A DNA stretch of 64,000 bases from Chara braunii (lineage: Eukaryota; Streptophyta; Charophyceae; Charales; Characeae), in NCBI GenBank assembly GCA_003427395.1, contig BFEA01000390.1:865797-929796 (forward strand), read 5' to 3'. Below the pieces are notes generated by a model that was not told the origin of the DNA, made no database searches, and was given only the letters and a program-made list of their open reading frames with translations. Both the position numbers and the translations under genes were made by a program. Positions 11,389 through 23,527 of this stretch are shown in pieces. How positions within the stretch are numbered: position 1 is the first letter of the stretch; each line of letters opens with the position of its first letter.

Positions 11389-14110
11389 GTGGCACTTAGG
11401 ACGTGCATTGACTATAGGGGCCTCAATGCCATCACTGTTAAGAACAAAGAGCCCCTACCACGCATCGATGATCTGTTAGATAGAGTGCAAGGGTGTCGGT
11501 ACTTCAGTAAGATAGATCTGAAGTCCGGGTACCATCAGATTGCAATCCGGCCCGAGGATCAACACAAAACCGCTTTTCAGACCAGGTACGGTCTATACGA
11601 GTTTGTGGTGATGCCTTTTGGCCTTTGCAATGCTCCTGGTACCTTTCAGCACGCTATGAATCGGATATTCCATGACCACTTGGATAAGTTTATCATCGTG
11701 TACCTCGATGACATACTTATTTTTAGTAAGACTGTCGAGGAGCATGTTGCACATTTGGACAAAATCATCAGCCTCCTGCGACAGCACAAGTTCAAGATCA
11801 ACGGTGAGAAGTGCAAGTTTGGCCGCACCCGTGTCTTGTACTTGGGCCATGAAATATCCGTGGAAGGGTTAAAACCCGATGACGCGAAGGTGGCCAGCAT
11901 TCGTGATTGGCCACGTCCTCAGTCTGTGACTGAGATGAGATCTTCCTTAGGAATGACAGGCTACTATAGGACTTTCGTTAAGAACTATAGCATAGTGGCC
12001 GCTCCTTTGACTGATCTGACCCGCCTTGACACCCCATGGGAGTGGGCAGATGAGTGCGAGGCTGCTTTAAGACATCTGAAGCATGCGTTGACGCACTACG
12101 AGGTCTTAAAACTCCCTGATCCTGACAAGCCGTTCGTAGTTACCACGGATGCCAGCCAATACGCCATTGGCGCCGTGCTCGCACAGCAGGAGGGGCCAAA
12201 GTTGAGGCCAGTCGAGTACATGTCTAAGAAAATGGCGTTTCAGAAGTTGGCAAAGTCAACCTATGAGAAGGAACTCTATGCGGTGTACAAGGCACTGACC
12301 CATTGAAGGCACTATCTCCTTGGGAGGTTCTTCATCCTCAGGACTGATCATCAGACACTGAGATGGATGAGAACTCAGCCGGTACTTTCTGATGCTATGA
12401 AGCGTTGGATCGAAGTCATTGAGCAGTATGACTTCGACCCTCAGTATCTGAAAGGGGAGTACAACAAGGTTGCTAATGCCTTGTCGCGTAGACCTGACTT
12501 CTCATGTGCGCTAATTACTGAGTTCGATCTGACAGACGATTTTACTCGCTCTTTGGTGGAAGCCTATCGAGAGGACCAGTTTATGTCTGAGATCATACGC
12601 AGACTAGAGGTGAAGGACAAAAAGACCTCTGTCGAGTTTGAGTTGGTCAACGGTTTGCTGTTCCTTGAGAAGGCAGGGAATAAACGTTTGTGTGTCCCGA
12701 ATAGAGAGTCTTTGCGTAGTTTGTTTTTAGGCGAGTGTCATGACGCCACCGCCCATTTTGGGTATAAGAAGACCGCAACTAATTTGCTGCAGCGGTTTTG
12801 GTGGCCCACGATGATACGAGATGCCCAGCTGTACGTGGAGACTTGTCAAGTCTGTCAGAGAGACAAGCCACGTACGCAGGCTCCTCTTGGGCTCTTGAAG
12901 CCCCTTCCGATTCCAGAAAGGCCAGGTGAAAGTTTATCCATGGACTTCATGGATACGCTGGTCACCAACAAGAGTGGGATGAGACACATCTTCATTATCA
13001 CGGATAGGTTTAGTAAGTATGCTAGGTTAGTAGCCATGTCGGAAACTGCGAAGACCGAGTACGTCATCAGATTGTTTAAGGAGAACTGGGTCAGAGATTT
13101 TGGTTTACCCAAATCCATAGTGAGTGACAGGGATGTCTGATTCACTAGCGAGTTGTGGAAGGCCGCTGCTGCGGAGCAGGGAACTCAGTTGCAGATGACT
13201 TCTGGGAATCACCCAGAGGCCAACGGTCAGGCCGAGCAGCTGAGTTGTACAACACCTGTTGAGGCATTACATCAAGCCCAACCAGGTGGACTGGGATGAG
13301 AAGCTTGCCCTTATTGCCAGCTTGTACAACAACGCTGTACACAACGCCACCGGGGTGAGTCCAAACAGCTTACTGCTAACTTTCAAGCCTAGACTGCCCT
13401 TGGACTTTCTTCTTCCTGAGAATCAGTCCACTGCTGCACCAGGTACCTTAGAATTTGCTTATCGTTATGAACAGAAGATGCAGCAGGCTGTAGAACAGAT
13501 GCAGCAACATCGCCCACTTCGTGGAGAAAGGGGCCAAGGCACATGCTGCAATGATAGAGTCTGAAAATAGACACTGTCGTCCTTCTACGTTTCAGGTTGG
13601 GGACATAGTTTGGGTTAAGTCTTCTTCACTAGGACAGGAGCACGGGATTTCCCGCAAACTCATGCCCTAGGACTTTGGCCCTTGGGAAGTCTTGGACATC
13701 GTTGGGACAGATCCGGATGGGCCATCTTATGTTATCCGGATCCCTGGTCATCTCCGAACTTACCCTGTCTTTCACGCCTCCAAGCTTGCACCTTTCCAGG
13801 AAACAGATGAGTTTCCTTCTCGTCGCTCAATGCTGGCCCCAACCATGGATGGAGAAGTGGACATTGATGACATCGTGGATCACGGGGCGCTGCCAGTTCA
13901 GAGACCTACAGGTAGGGGACGTCCTCCGAAACCGAAGTTGCAGTACCGCGTTCGGTTCCGACATCATACTAATCCCAAGGAGGGCTGCTGGTTCACGAGG
14001 GAAGAACTCATGCAGACCGCTCCTCAAGTTGTAGCTCACTATGAGAAATCTCTGCAGAAAGGAAAGCGCCCGATGGTCGACGACTGAGCTTCTCAGAGGA
14101 CTGTTGAAGC

Positions 14111-14124
14111 TAAGGAGGAGGGAA
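14111..14124 (+). other. E1 polypurine tract
   Basis: TAAGGAGGAGGGAA lies directly before the 3' LTR start TGCAAGG. This is the expected place and composition for the primer of plus-strand DNA synthesis. E3 has a nearly identical tract. Confidence 0.8.
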
Positions 14125-15011
14125 TGCAAGGCCACTGCCTCTATGAGCCCCTTTCGGCCCCTCTTTTGCAGTCCGTCGGCCGCCCTAAGTGAAGAGGCTC
14201 GACGAGGCCTTCAGGGCCGTATTTCGGCCTCTGCGCAACTAAGGAAATTCAGGCAGTTGCGCAGCGCCAGTTGGTTGAGGAAACCCTGGCCCTGGGCTGC
14301 CTGTGCGAATGAATGGAAAGCAGGCCCTGGGCTGGATACGGGTACTGGGCCAAACACATGNGAAAGCAGGCCCTGGGCTGGATACGGGTACTGGGCCAAA
14401 CACATGCCAAAGGCAGTTGGGCACATGCAACTACCGCAGGCCCCAGGCCTGTTCTCTATCGTGCTGGGCCTCAGGCTATCGGGGCCTACTGGAAGCTTCC
14501 TGGGACTACACAGGCAGGCCACTTCGATATCGCAAAGGGCATGCCTCCTCATTCGGTATTCCGGTGCTGGCTGCATGTTGCGCTATTTGCTGGCTGGCGC
14601 CCACGAGCTCACGGGCGAGCAGGGAAGGAGCAGGCAGCCATAGCCGAGCTGCGCTACTATGAGCTGGGTGTGGCACAGGGTGGTCCTTGGATGCAAGTGG
14701 CATCTGTATGTTGGGGAACGAGGTTGTGAGTAAGGCGAGAGACATACCTGGTGCTGGAAGCGTGCGACATTGGTTGTTGTATGCTCGTACTTCGGGAGAG
14801 TTGTTGTCGCCAGATAGGATATCAACTCTGGTTGTTCGTTGATGATGATGATGGGACTATTTCAGCGTTGTCAATTATGAACTCTTGGTGTGCTCTTATT
14901 CGGTGAAACTCGTGATGCAATTCTGTTGTTGGTTCCAGGTCACGATTATTTGAACTCACATGTATGATGCTGTTTGATTGCTGAAGTTCGCTATTGCTCA
15001 TCTTCCTTCCA
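14125..15011 (+). repeat. E1 3' LTR, with an assembly scar
   Basis: This matches the 5' LTR (5988-6898). A single N at 14361 separates two identical 45-bp copies (14316-14360, 14362-14406) of a segment present once in the 5' LTR, which looks like an assembly join. About 60 bp near 14805, around the GGGCGCCGAGCG region of the 5' copy, are missing. It ends TTCCTTCCA, followed by AATA. Confidence 0.9.
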
Positions 15012-16855
15012 AATACAATAAGAAGCACACATAAAATGATAACCAAATAAAACTGCCACAGAAACAATATACATATATACCACATATACGTAAAGCGTAG
15101 GCCTCTCTTCGAATTAGCCAAACCACTAGCCAAGTAACCACTACGGACACAGTACTAATCACAGTACCTATCGTATCCCAACTCAACCCTAGCTCAAGGA
15201 AGGACTTATACAGTTAAACCCCTCACTTCGAGCTCATGAGTCACCCCCTAATCTATGTCACTCGCGTACCAGAAGCCTCCTCTAAAGCAAGGTTCTACTG
15301 ACTAGGGGAGGACGTCTCAGCTTAACTTAATTACCTCCCAAAGCAGGCTTAGCACAACACTCACGTAATGAGTGTACTAGCAGTGGCGCATTAACAGTTA
15401 TTAACAGAGCTTACTTCAACAATGGACACACCCAGTAAATGTTGATGCCGCCATACTCGACCTAAGCCGCATCACATATGCAAGGCATCGACCAATCACC
15501 CCAAAATACTCAGAATAAGAATATGGTCGTTGAAGTCATTATCTTAAGTGCCAAGGTACACAAGTGTATCACCAAACACTTCCTTTCTCAATCATTCCAT
15601 ATACGCTATAATCACCATCATCAATAAGACACTCAAATAGTCATTTTGCCTAGATCATCAACCTTCCAATAACCTGAGTTCGTTCACTTAAGGACCGCGA
15701 TAGGGAACCAAGATCCCCGACAACAGCGCCACCTGTCGAGCGCATGGGTCCCGCAGTGGGACCCTCCCGCCCGTGTCACACAGGATTTTGCAGGACTTTG
15801 TCGTAAAGCCATGCGCTCCGGCCGAGTGCGCCAGCCATACCTCTCGCGAACCCCTACGATAGGATAGGGCCACGTGAGGTACAACTGACCTCCACCTACA
15901 GAAGTTGTCACCATCCCTTAGGTGGGCGTATTCCCGCCGAGCTACCGAACCACATGCAAAAGTTTTTCGTATGCAATTGCAGAAGTTGCCCGACCGAGGG
16001 TGTTTGTCGTTCACTATAGCAAAGGGGGTACGCGCGGTTAACGCCAAAATCGAACCCGTGCACGAATCGTCGTTTGAGGCGCCGATCTCTCGAACGCGAC
16101 CTACACCGGTCGACTAGGATGGTCAAGTCTACCCACGCGATACATCTCGCCAAAATCATAAAATCAAATTACTCACACAAACACTCTTAGTCCCTTTATG
16201 TATCCGACCCATAATCTTCCCAACACCGACTAAGTTAGGTGCTGCGCGCGAGACTCGAATAAATATCGCGCGAATGCAGACTTACTCATATCGACTAGCC
16301 ATGCCTGAATACGCAAGCAGTCGCAACAATGGCCTATTATGTAATACCCATGATCGCGTGGCCCTCAATGGTCTCGAGGGTCACTTTCGACACTCGAGTG
16401 TCGGCTGACACATGCCTAGAGGGGTTGATCTCTCGACGTTAGACGAGCTCCCTCACCCGAGGCCTGCAACCAGGTCAAGGGGTTTGACTTTGACGGCCGC
16501 CATCGACTTCAACGTCCAACTATAAACATTAACAAGCAAAATCAATCACAAAATAAACAAACATCCAAATATCCACATTAAAATCAGAACTCGAAATATG
16601 ATAAAAGGGGGAAAGATAAACCCGTAAGGTATGCAGATCGCGCGACACATGACTATCATTCTCACTGCCTCCAAAGTAAGACTCGTACACAAGCTCCGAA
16701 TACCAACCTGCATGAAGCACAAACCTATACGAAAGCCACATCGCCATACACCAACGTTTTCAACTATACTATTCCCTGCAACTCACACCACGCCTCACAC
16801 ACTTGAGCCCCAACCACTTTCCAACTTTCCATTAAAACCCATCAGTTCTTTATAA
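15012..16855. other. No gene recognised
   Basis: This is 1.8 kb between E1 and the E4 3' LTR. I see no convincing coding homology on either strand, no tRNA and no strong repeat. AATA at 15012-15015 is the E1 target duplication. Confidence 0.4.
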
Positions 16856-18099
16856 TGTTATGACCCTGGCCAATTTCGAGATACACGTCCTCCATAAAGT
16901 ACAATGCCATCCAATTGCAGAAAGAAATGAATGAACTTGAGAGGAGAGAGAGAGGATTAGAAGAAGAAGAAGAAGTAAGAAAGAAGAAGAAAAAGATGTA
17001 CACCAGCAAAAACAATGACAAGGCTCTTCTTCTTCGCCCAACAACCTCCTCCTCCTTATCTCCCTCTTCTCTTATTCATACAAGAAATAATAATACAATG
17101 TTGAATGACTGGTCCAGAAGTCCAGAATCAATGTCCGAGTCCCTCTTCTACTGCAGGTATCACTCAAGGTCCACCATAGCCATGGCCGCCTCTCCCACTC
17201 TTCACTCTCATAGGCCGAGGCTATGGCGAACTACTAGGCCTTGCCCAGATGCCCAAAGGATACTGCTCTTAGCTCAGGCCGCCATGCCCAACCCTGCCTT
17301 GAAGCTTCTTGGTGTGGCTCTCCCCGGCTGGGGACTCCTTGCTGCAGCGCCCACCAAGGTCATGAAGATGGCTGCCACCATAGCTAGGTAAGTACCCCTG
17401 GCGCTCCTCCCCCTTCCTTCCTCCTTCCTCCCTCATGTCCTTCTCCTTCCTCCCCAGCAGCGCTGCTCCAGCCAGCGCTCCACCACTGTTTCGCCAAACT
17501 TGCACACCGAAAAAGAGGCCGGGTCTTCCGCCCGCCCTGAAGATATAGCGGCCTGCTTTGCCTCTTGGGCGGTGACTTCCAAGCCGCTGGCCTTCCCAAG
17601 CAACCGGTACCTCCTCTTTTGGAGGGAAACATCATTGTAGACTCTGATATTGCCCCTACAGGCCCTAGACTCGGACTGGTACCCGCTAGACCTAGCCTAC
17701 ACTACCGGCCTCTAAAAATGCCACTTTTGTCTTCTTCTGCTCTGCCTCCGGTACCTGCATATTCACCCTCCTGCCGGGTGCGGTACCGGCCTACCCGCTA
17801 CTTGAGTGTTTTTTCCCCGTTGCAATCCTTCAAAGCCACGGCCACAGGTAAGTACCGGCCCTGAGGGCCCAACGAACGAACAAGTGCTCTGGCGGGCCAC
17901 ACACACACTCATACCAACCAGCACTCAGACAGGCACAGTCACACGCACGCAAGCCAACCAGCACTTAGACAGACATGCAGTCCAGCGAGCACACACACAC
18001 TCAGACTTAGCAAGCGGGAACTCAGTAGGGCATTCAGTCTATGAGCAAAACTCAGAAATCAGTTGTGTGTTTCAGTCCATGTTTGGATGGGTTATCACA
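16856..18099 (-). repeat. E4 3' LTR
   Basis: On the minus strand it starts TGTGATAACCC and ends CATAACA. It is 1244 bp and matches 24846-26060. It contains a purine-rich tract near 16940-17000 and several CA-rich stretches near 17900-18000. Confidence 0.9.
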
Positions 18100-18117
18100 C
18101 TACCCCCCCCTCAAGAG
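18100..18117 (-). other. E4 polypurine tract
   Basis: On the minus strand, CTTGAGGGGGGGGTAG directly precedes the 3' LTR start TGTGATAACC. A TTGAGGGGGG tract is typical of plant gypsy plus-strand priming sites. Confidence 0.85.
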
Positions 18118-18127
18118 CGAGGTCCCT

Positions 18128-21100
18128 TCAAGCGAGTAACTCATTCTGAGTCCTCGGCAAACGCATCGTAGGCGAGCAAGGCAAAGAGATTCCTGGAATA
18201 CTCTGTCGCAGTGAGCCTTGCTGAGATCTTTGGTGCGGCGTTAGCAGCGTTTGTCGCTCGTAAGCCTTAACGACGCGCGGTGCGCTGCGTAGCAGTTCCT
18301 GTTTGGAGATCCAGTACACATCCTCTAACGGGTGATACATAAAATGAACCTAGTACTGTCTGTTTCTCCCCTTATCTACATGCTGTTTGATTCTATCTAT
18401 CTCATGCCCGCACTCGATTGCGCGAGGGATCATATCTTCGCGGTAATCAAATGTCTTGGCATCACGGTGGAGATACAATTTAGATGCATGGAACACGGGA
18501 TATGTGCGCAGGTGAGCTGGCACGTCTACAACGTACGAAGGGCCAAAGTGATCTTCCCCAATTACATTCAAAACTTCCCAAGGCCCGTAGTACAGTGGGA
18601 GTAGTTTGCGTGAGACTCCCTCCTCCTCTGAGAATTCAGACATCTTCACCCAGACATAGCTTCCTACCTGAATCTCCGACGGTCGGCGCTTTTTGTTCAC
18701 ATGGTGGATCATGGCATGCTGTCACTTGGCCATAGCTGCAATAGCAACTTTGAGCAAGCGATCATACTTAGCCCTGAAGCCGGGTCTGTCGGGTGTTAAG
18801 CCAGCTGGCTGCTCAGGGAATAAGTAGGAGAGCGGATTACGGATCTGCCAACCATAATGCAACATGTTGGGTGTCATGGCAGTGGCAGAATGGACGGAAT
18901 TGTTGTACAACCCCTTAACAGAATACAGCTCCTCATCCCATGTCTCCTGGTCTGGAATAATCAACGCGCGGAGAAGTTGAAATACAGTCTGGTTGATCTC
19001 CTCAGCCAAACCGTTGGCTTCGGGGTGTCGGTCAGATGTCATGCACAATTTGATTCCTAGGTGAGACGTGAAACCCTTCCATTTAGTGCTAATGAAACGC
19101 GGATCCCGATCACTCACAAGAGTCTTTGGGGTTTCGAATTGCAAAATGTATTTCTGTTGGAATTCACGAATCACTAGATATGTTGGGGCGTGGGGCGCCA
19201 AAGGGATCAGGTTAAGAAATTTCAAAAATCGGTCAACAATCACCATGACTTGTGAATAACCGTTTTTGCTTACCTTACCCATGTCAGTGAAGTCGATGGA
19301 GACAGACTCTCCGGGACCATCGGGAATGGGTAGGGGTGTGAGTAGCCCCATGGGCTTTTGTCTGCATGGTTTGATCCGTTGACAGGTTTGACATTCAGCC
19401 ACAAACTTCTCAACAGTCCCTTTCATGCCAGGCCAATCAAACTGTCTCAGCAAATTAGCGTACATTTTTGCCATGCCGAAGTGCCCGCTCCAGCCATAAG
19501 CCAAATCCAAAAAGTGTGTGCGGAGAGGCTCATGGTTGGGCACACACAAACGGTCATGGTTCCCGTAGCGGCGGAAGATCAGTCCCTCAAACTCGTGAAA
19601 ATCAGGCTGACCGCCTGGATCAGCCCGTAGCCGCTCAAGGATGGGACTGAGTTCCGCATCCTTGGCGGTGTGCTCAACAAGTTCCTCCTTCAGTTTCTTC
19701 CGGAGGTCGTAGGACTTAACAAGGCAAGTCATGTACTGTGGGTGGCGAGACAAAGCATTAGCTACTCGGTTATAATAACCTTTCTTATGCCTTATTTTAA
19801 AATCAAAAATGTCAATCTCGTGGAACCAGCGAAGCAAGGTAGGGGACAGGGTAGTTTGCTGTTTGATCCACTTCAGGGTCCCGTGATTTGAGAAGACCTT
19901 GAAATGGCGTCCCAAAAGGTAGTGCTTCTAGTGATCCAATGCCATGCACAAGGCATAAAGCTCGCGCATGTAAGTGGAAGTGGCTACCTTGACGTTGGGC
20001 ATGCGTTTGCTGTAATATTCAAGTGGGCATAGGCCGTCGCCGTCGTCTTGCTGCAGCATTGCACCGATTCCATACTGGCTCGCATCCGTAGTGACTACGA
20101 ACGCCAGTTTGGGATCTGCAATGCGGACTGGGTAACTTACCAAGGTTTCCTCAAGAGCTCGAAAAGCTTCTGTACACGTGGCATCCCAGGAACAAGGCAC
20201 ATTTTTACTGGTTAGTCGCGACAATGGACGAGCAATGATAGAAAAACGGGGTACAAACTTCCGATAATACGACGCAAGACCAAGGAAAGAACGCAATCCG
20301 CGAATGTTCGCAGGCTAAGGCCAATCGCGTATGACCTCAATTTTGGTTGCTTCAGGCTCTAGGCCTGCAGCAGACAACGGATGCCCAAGATAGATGACGC
20401 TATCCTTCCCAAACTCAGATTTCTCCAAGTTGAGATGGAGTTGCGTCTTCTTGAGGATAGCGAGCACCTCCTCAAGATGCTTGAGGTGTTCCTCGATGGA
20501 CTTGCTGAAGATCAGAATATCATCCAGCTACACTACCACAAACCGGCCAATTTGTTCGCGGAGGACCTTGTCCATGAGACTTTGGAAAGTGGCTGGCGCG
20601 TTCGTGAGACCGAAGGGCATTACTGTGAACTCATAAAGCCCGTCGCGTGTTTTGAACGCAGTCTTGTGCTGGTCCGCAGGATCGACTTCAATCTGGTGGT
20701 AGCCAGACTTGAGATCGATCTTGGAGAAGACCTGGCGCCCACCCGCGGCGTCAAGCAGGTGATCTATGCGGGGCAAAGGGTAGGTGTTCTTTCTTGTGAT
20801 GCGGTTTAGACCGCAGTAATCAATACACATGCGGAGTTTGCCTCCCTTTTTAGACACGAACAAAACATGAGCACCAAATTCTGACTCACTAGGCTTGATC
20901 CACCCCTTATCAATCATTTCATCGATCTGCTGCCGGAGTTCTTACACACAGCCCTTTGGAGGAACAACACCCTCAACCAACTCGATGGTGTGTCGGACCG
21001 ATCGCGTGGGGACTCCCCGTGGCTTGGCCAGTACTTCCGAAAACTGATCGAGGAGGTTTTGGATGTCTGGTGGGACCGGTGGGGGTGGGGGATCAGCAAA

Positions 21101-21995
21101 AGGATCACCTAGATCCGGTCGTAGGTCACATTTCGAGACGACCGAATCAACAGTGGGATCATTTGGACCATCACAAGGTGGAGAAATAAAGGTAGTAGCA
21201 GTGATAGTATTAGAAGTAGGATTACTAGTTGAAGTAGTAGTTGAACTTACCGTAAAAGTAGAAGGCACATGGGCAGGACGAACAAAAGCAACATACGACT
21301 GCTCGTCCTCCTTCTGTTGGCGCCATTTCTTGCAGAACTTCAACGCATTTAGAAAAGTCACTAGGGATTCGCGCTTCTCATCCAAGAGGACAAGAAGCTC
21401 GTTCCCCTGAGCATCTTTGACCATGAAGAGTGACTCCTTCCACTTGGTCCATTCGCATTGGGACTGCAGCCAGCCCAAGCCAAGGACAGCGTCGAAGGGG
21501 CACTTGTCAAGGACAAAGAAGTTCAATGAGTGGGTGACAGTCTTGCCTTTGTCAAAGGTAGTGCACACACCTTTGACTGCATGCATGGAATAGAACTTCC
21601 TTGTTGCCAACTTGGGTTCGACAAGGGTTCTGCAAGGCCACTTGCTTCATCCCCAAGCCCACCTTGCGTATCCCGTGTGGTGCCATGAAATTAGCCGTAG
21701 CACCACAGTCAACCGCAACAAGGAGATAGCGGTGGTTTATGAGGAGTTTGAAGAAAATCAACCTTCACGTCCCTTGGGCGCGCTGCTGTTTCATCTCAGC
21801 CCAATGCTCCAAGTGGTAGTGAAAGTCGATTGCCCCAGACTCCTCCCAAGGCTCATCATACAAAACATTGCTTACCTTAGCCTTGTCTTCAGCAGATGGT
21901 TGGGCTTCAAGGGGGGGATGCTGATTTGCAATAGATTCTTTCTCCCCTGCTGTAGAGTTTGTTGAATTTGACTCTACACCCGGTTTTGGTTTCCC
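18128..21995 (-). pseudogene. E4 pol (protease, RT, RNase H, integrase, chromodomain), broken
   Basis: After the frameshift signal, pol opens in the -1 frame. It reads through the protease (VAVDCGATANFMAP, about 21690-21725), then changes frame near 21.6 kb (AVLGLGWL). RT (20942-20300) has [10 protein letters not shown] and [17 protein letters not shown]. Its YLDD box has lost the tyrosine to a stop at 20528, leaving LDD. RNase H has TTDASQYGIGAMLQQ (about 20090). Integrase (19915-18722) has the HHCC module, DFTDM, SDRDPRF and HPEANGLAEE. The tail (18712-18128) includes AHLRTYPVFHASKL and YHPLEDVYWISKQEL, a chromodomain-like end. Further in-frame stops are at 19928, 18722 and 18350. Confidence 0.9.
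21952..21995 (-). promoter_or_regulatory. E4 gag-pol -1 frameshift signal (GGGAAAC plus stem-loop)
   Basis: On the minus strand, GGGAAAC (21995-21989) is in gag phase as G GGA AAC. An 11-nt spacer follows, then stem GTAGAGT (21977-21971), a 12-nt loop and ACTCTAC (21958-21952), a perfect 7-bp stem that can extend by one pair. The gag TAG lies in the stem. The following pol frame is -1 and reads coherently for over 60 codons. Confidence 0.75.
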
Positions 21996-23527
21996 TGCAG
22001 CCTGTAACAGTCTTGGACCTTATGGTATGGTTTTTGGCAATGCAGGCAAACCCTTTTCTTGAGTCTGCCCTGCCAGTCATTCTCAGTAACCCAAAGATCT
22101 ACCCAAGGTTTGTTAGACGCATCCTCCGGTTTAGGCGGGATCTTGACTCCTTTGGGAAGTTGGACATAATTCTTCCCGACACTTCGATTCGGTCCCTTGG
22201 TGCTGCCAGTCTGTTTAAAGGCAGAAAATTGTTCTTCTTCTTTATTTGCATCGGACTCATGGGCTGAAGAACATGCTGTATCAGAGTCCTGTTCTTGGTC
22301 ATCACCAAGAGTGGGGTCATCCGCATCGACTTCTTCTTCGGCCTCCAGCAGGTCATGCACAGCAAAACGGCTGCTGCCCTTGAACCGTCTGCCGCCCATG
22401 GGCTTTTCGCTGCTTGTCGTGCTAACGAGGTCTACAGCCTCCAAACTAACTATGTCCTTCATTAAGGTGAGCCAGTCAATGTATGCAATGTAGTCCCTGC
22501 CCAGGCCATTAGTGAAGTTAATTGGAACCGCACCCTTAACCACGTCTAAGCAAGACTGAGCAGTCAATTCCAAACCAGGACTAGCGAACATCTTGCTAAG
22601 ATAGGTTTGCAGGCTTTTCATCGAGCTTGTCCACTTGCTGCGCTTGACTTTGTCAAGTTGGATTCTTGCCCTAGCCGTAGCATGTGGATCATAATATTGT
22701 GAAATAAGGAGATCCTCGAGGGAGGCAACCGGGGTGGTCCTAAGCCATTTGGCTAGAGCAGTCTTTTGGAACCCAGCCCGTGTCGCTTGGACTTCTAGGA
22801 AGCCCCGTACGACCGACTCGATGTTCATTCCCATGATCAATGCCTGGGTCTCAGGTTGAGTTCCCAGAATCTCAAAGTAGGCCCTCATGGAGCCGATCCA
22901 GGACTCGATGTCTTCCTTGCCGTCGTACTTAGATGGCATTTGTACCGCCTTTCGGTCCACATAGGGACCGACGTAGCTGGGACCAGCACCTACTGATTCC
23001 AACCTCGGGGCTGCAGCAGTTGCAGAATTCCCGGCCTCATCGCTGGCCACGACAACAGCGGAATTTGCACCTGTTGCAGGTCGCAAGGGGGTTGCCAACA
23101 CATTCAAGGAAGAAGATACGGTGAGAGAGGCAGAAGTAGTCCCGATCGCAGCCTTGGACCCAGGGGGTAGAGGGAGAGGATTGGCCACTTGGGCATGTCG
23201 CAGCCCAACCACCTCTTGTGTCAACTCTTGGTACTTGAGGGTCATATCAGCCAGGTCGTCCTGAAGTTTTCGCAATTTTGCGAAAACGTCAGCGATCTGA
23301 GTGTTATGATCTTCAATATTCCGAACTTGAACAAGGGCGGTGAGTATAGTTTGCAGTTGTTCCCCACACCGCACTTCCGTCAGTGAGGGAACATTTTCCA
23401 AGATGGCCACTTGACTCTTCAATAATGACTCTTTCCTCTCCTTCTCTGCCTCCTGTTCCTTCTTGATGGCGTTATCCAGGAGTGCTTGCAGATGTGGTTT
23501 TTCTGCATCACTAGCTGCGTCTAACAT
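21974..23527 (-). CDS. E4 gag polyprotein (517 aa), open from start to stop
   Basis: This is the longest unbroken retroelement ORF in the window, on the minus strand. The N-terminal part is Lys/Glu-rich and likely coiled coil (about residues 15-120, with KKEQEAEKERKESL and LQDDLADMTLKYQELTQEV). A Pro/Ala/Ser-rich linker follows, then the capsid-like domain (about 195-350, KYDGKEDIESWIGSMRAYF and SLEDLLISQYYDPHATAR). An acidic stretch comes next, and then a zinc knuckle, CLHCQKPYHKVQDC (C-x2-C-x4-H-x4-C), near residue 500. It ends just past the GGGAAAC site, so it would be the normal termination product, with Gag-Pol made by frameshift. Partner pol is broken, so any Gag could only act in trans. 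Confidence 0.88.
   Translation of the reverse strand: MLDAASDAEKPHLQALLDNAIKKEQEAEKERKESLLKSQVAILENVPSLTEVRCGEQLQTILTALVQVRNIEDHNTQIADVFAKLRKLQDDLADMTLKYQELTQEVVGLRHAQVANPLPLPPGSKAAIGTTSASLTVSSSLNVLATPLRPATGANSAVVVASDEAGNSATAAAPRLESVGAGPSYVGPYVDRKAVQMPSKYDGKEDIESWIGSMRAYFEILGTQPETQALIMGMNIESVVRGFLEVQATRAGFQKTALAKWLRTTPVASLEDLLISQYYDPHATARARIQLDKVKRSKWTSSMKSLQTYLSKMFASPGLELTAQSCLDVVKGAVPINFTNGLGRDYIAYIDWLTLMKDIVSLEAVDLVSTTSSEKPMGGRRFKGSSRFAVHDLLEAEEEVDADDPTLGDDQEQDSDTACSSAHESDANKEEEQFSAFKQTGSTKGPNRSVGKNYVQLPKGVKIPPKPEDASNKPWVDLWVTENDWQGRLKKRVCLHCQKPYHKVQDCYRLQGNQNRV

Larger units (their letters stand above)
10089..14087 (+). pseudogene. E1 pol (protease, RT, RNase H, integrase, chromodomain), broken
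   Basis: Pol is in the -1 frame to gag. The protease (about 10320-10700) has YYDTCSTRNF where the family has D-x-G, so the glycine is replaced by cysteine. The first part of RT is replaced by foreign sequence at about 10951-11388. RT resumes at LRTCIDYRGL and carries the YLDD catalytic box (about 11700). RNase H contains TTDASQYAIGAVLAQ. Integrase has the HHCC zinc module (CHDATAHF to CQVCQ) and a D,D-35-E-type core (DFMDT, SDRD, HPEANGQAE). The tail (13900-14087) reads YRVRFRHHTNPKEG and WFTREEL, like a chromodomain. Stops are TGA 12304, TGA 13138 and TAG 13668, with frameshifts near 13240 and 13560. Confidence 0.9.
5988..15011 (+). mobile_element. E1: Ty3/gypsy (chromovirus-like) LTR retrotransposon, decayed
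   Basis: This is a full-length but dead element. Order: 5' LTR, primer-binding site, 1.2-kb leader, gag with zinc knuckle, pol (protease, RT, RNase H, integrase, chromodomain-like tail), purine tract, 3' LTR. The pol order with integrase after RNase H is typical of Ty3/gypsy. LTRs start TGC and end CA or its mutant, and a 4-bp duplication AATA abuts both ends (5984-5987, 15012-15015). Protein motifs and leader structures are shared with E2 and E3, so the three form one family. Inactivation comes from in-frame stops, frameshifts and a replaced segment at the start of RT. Confidence 0.93.
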
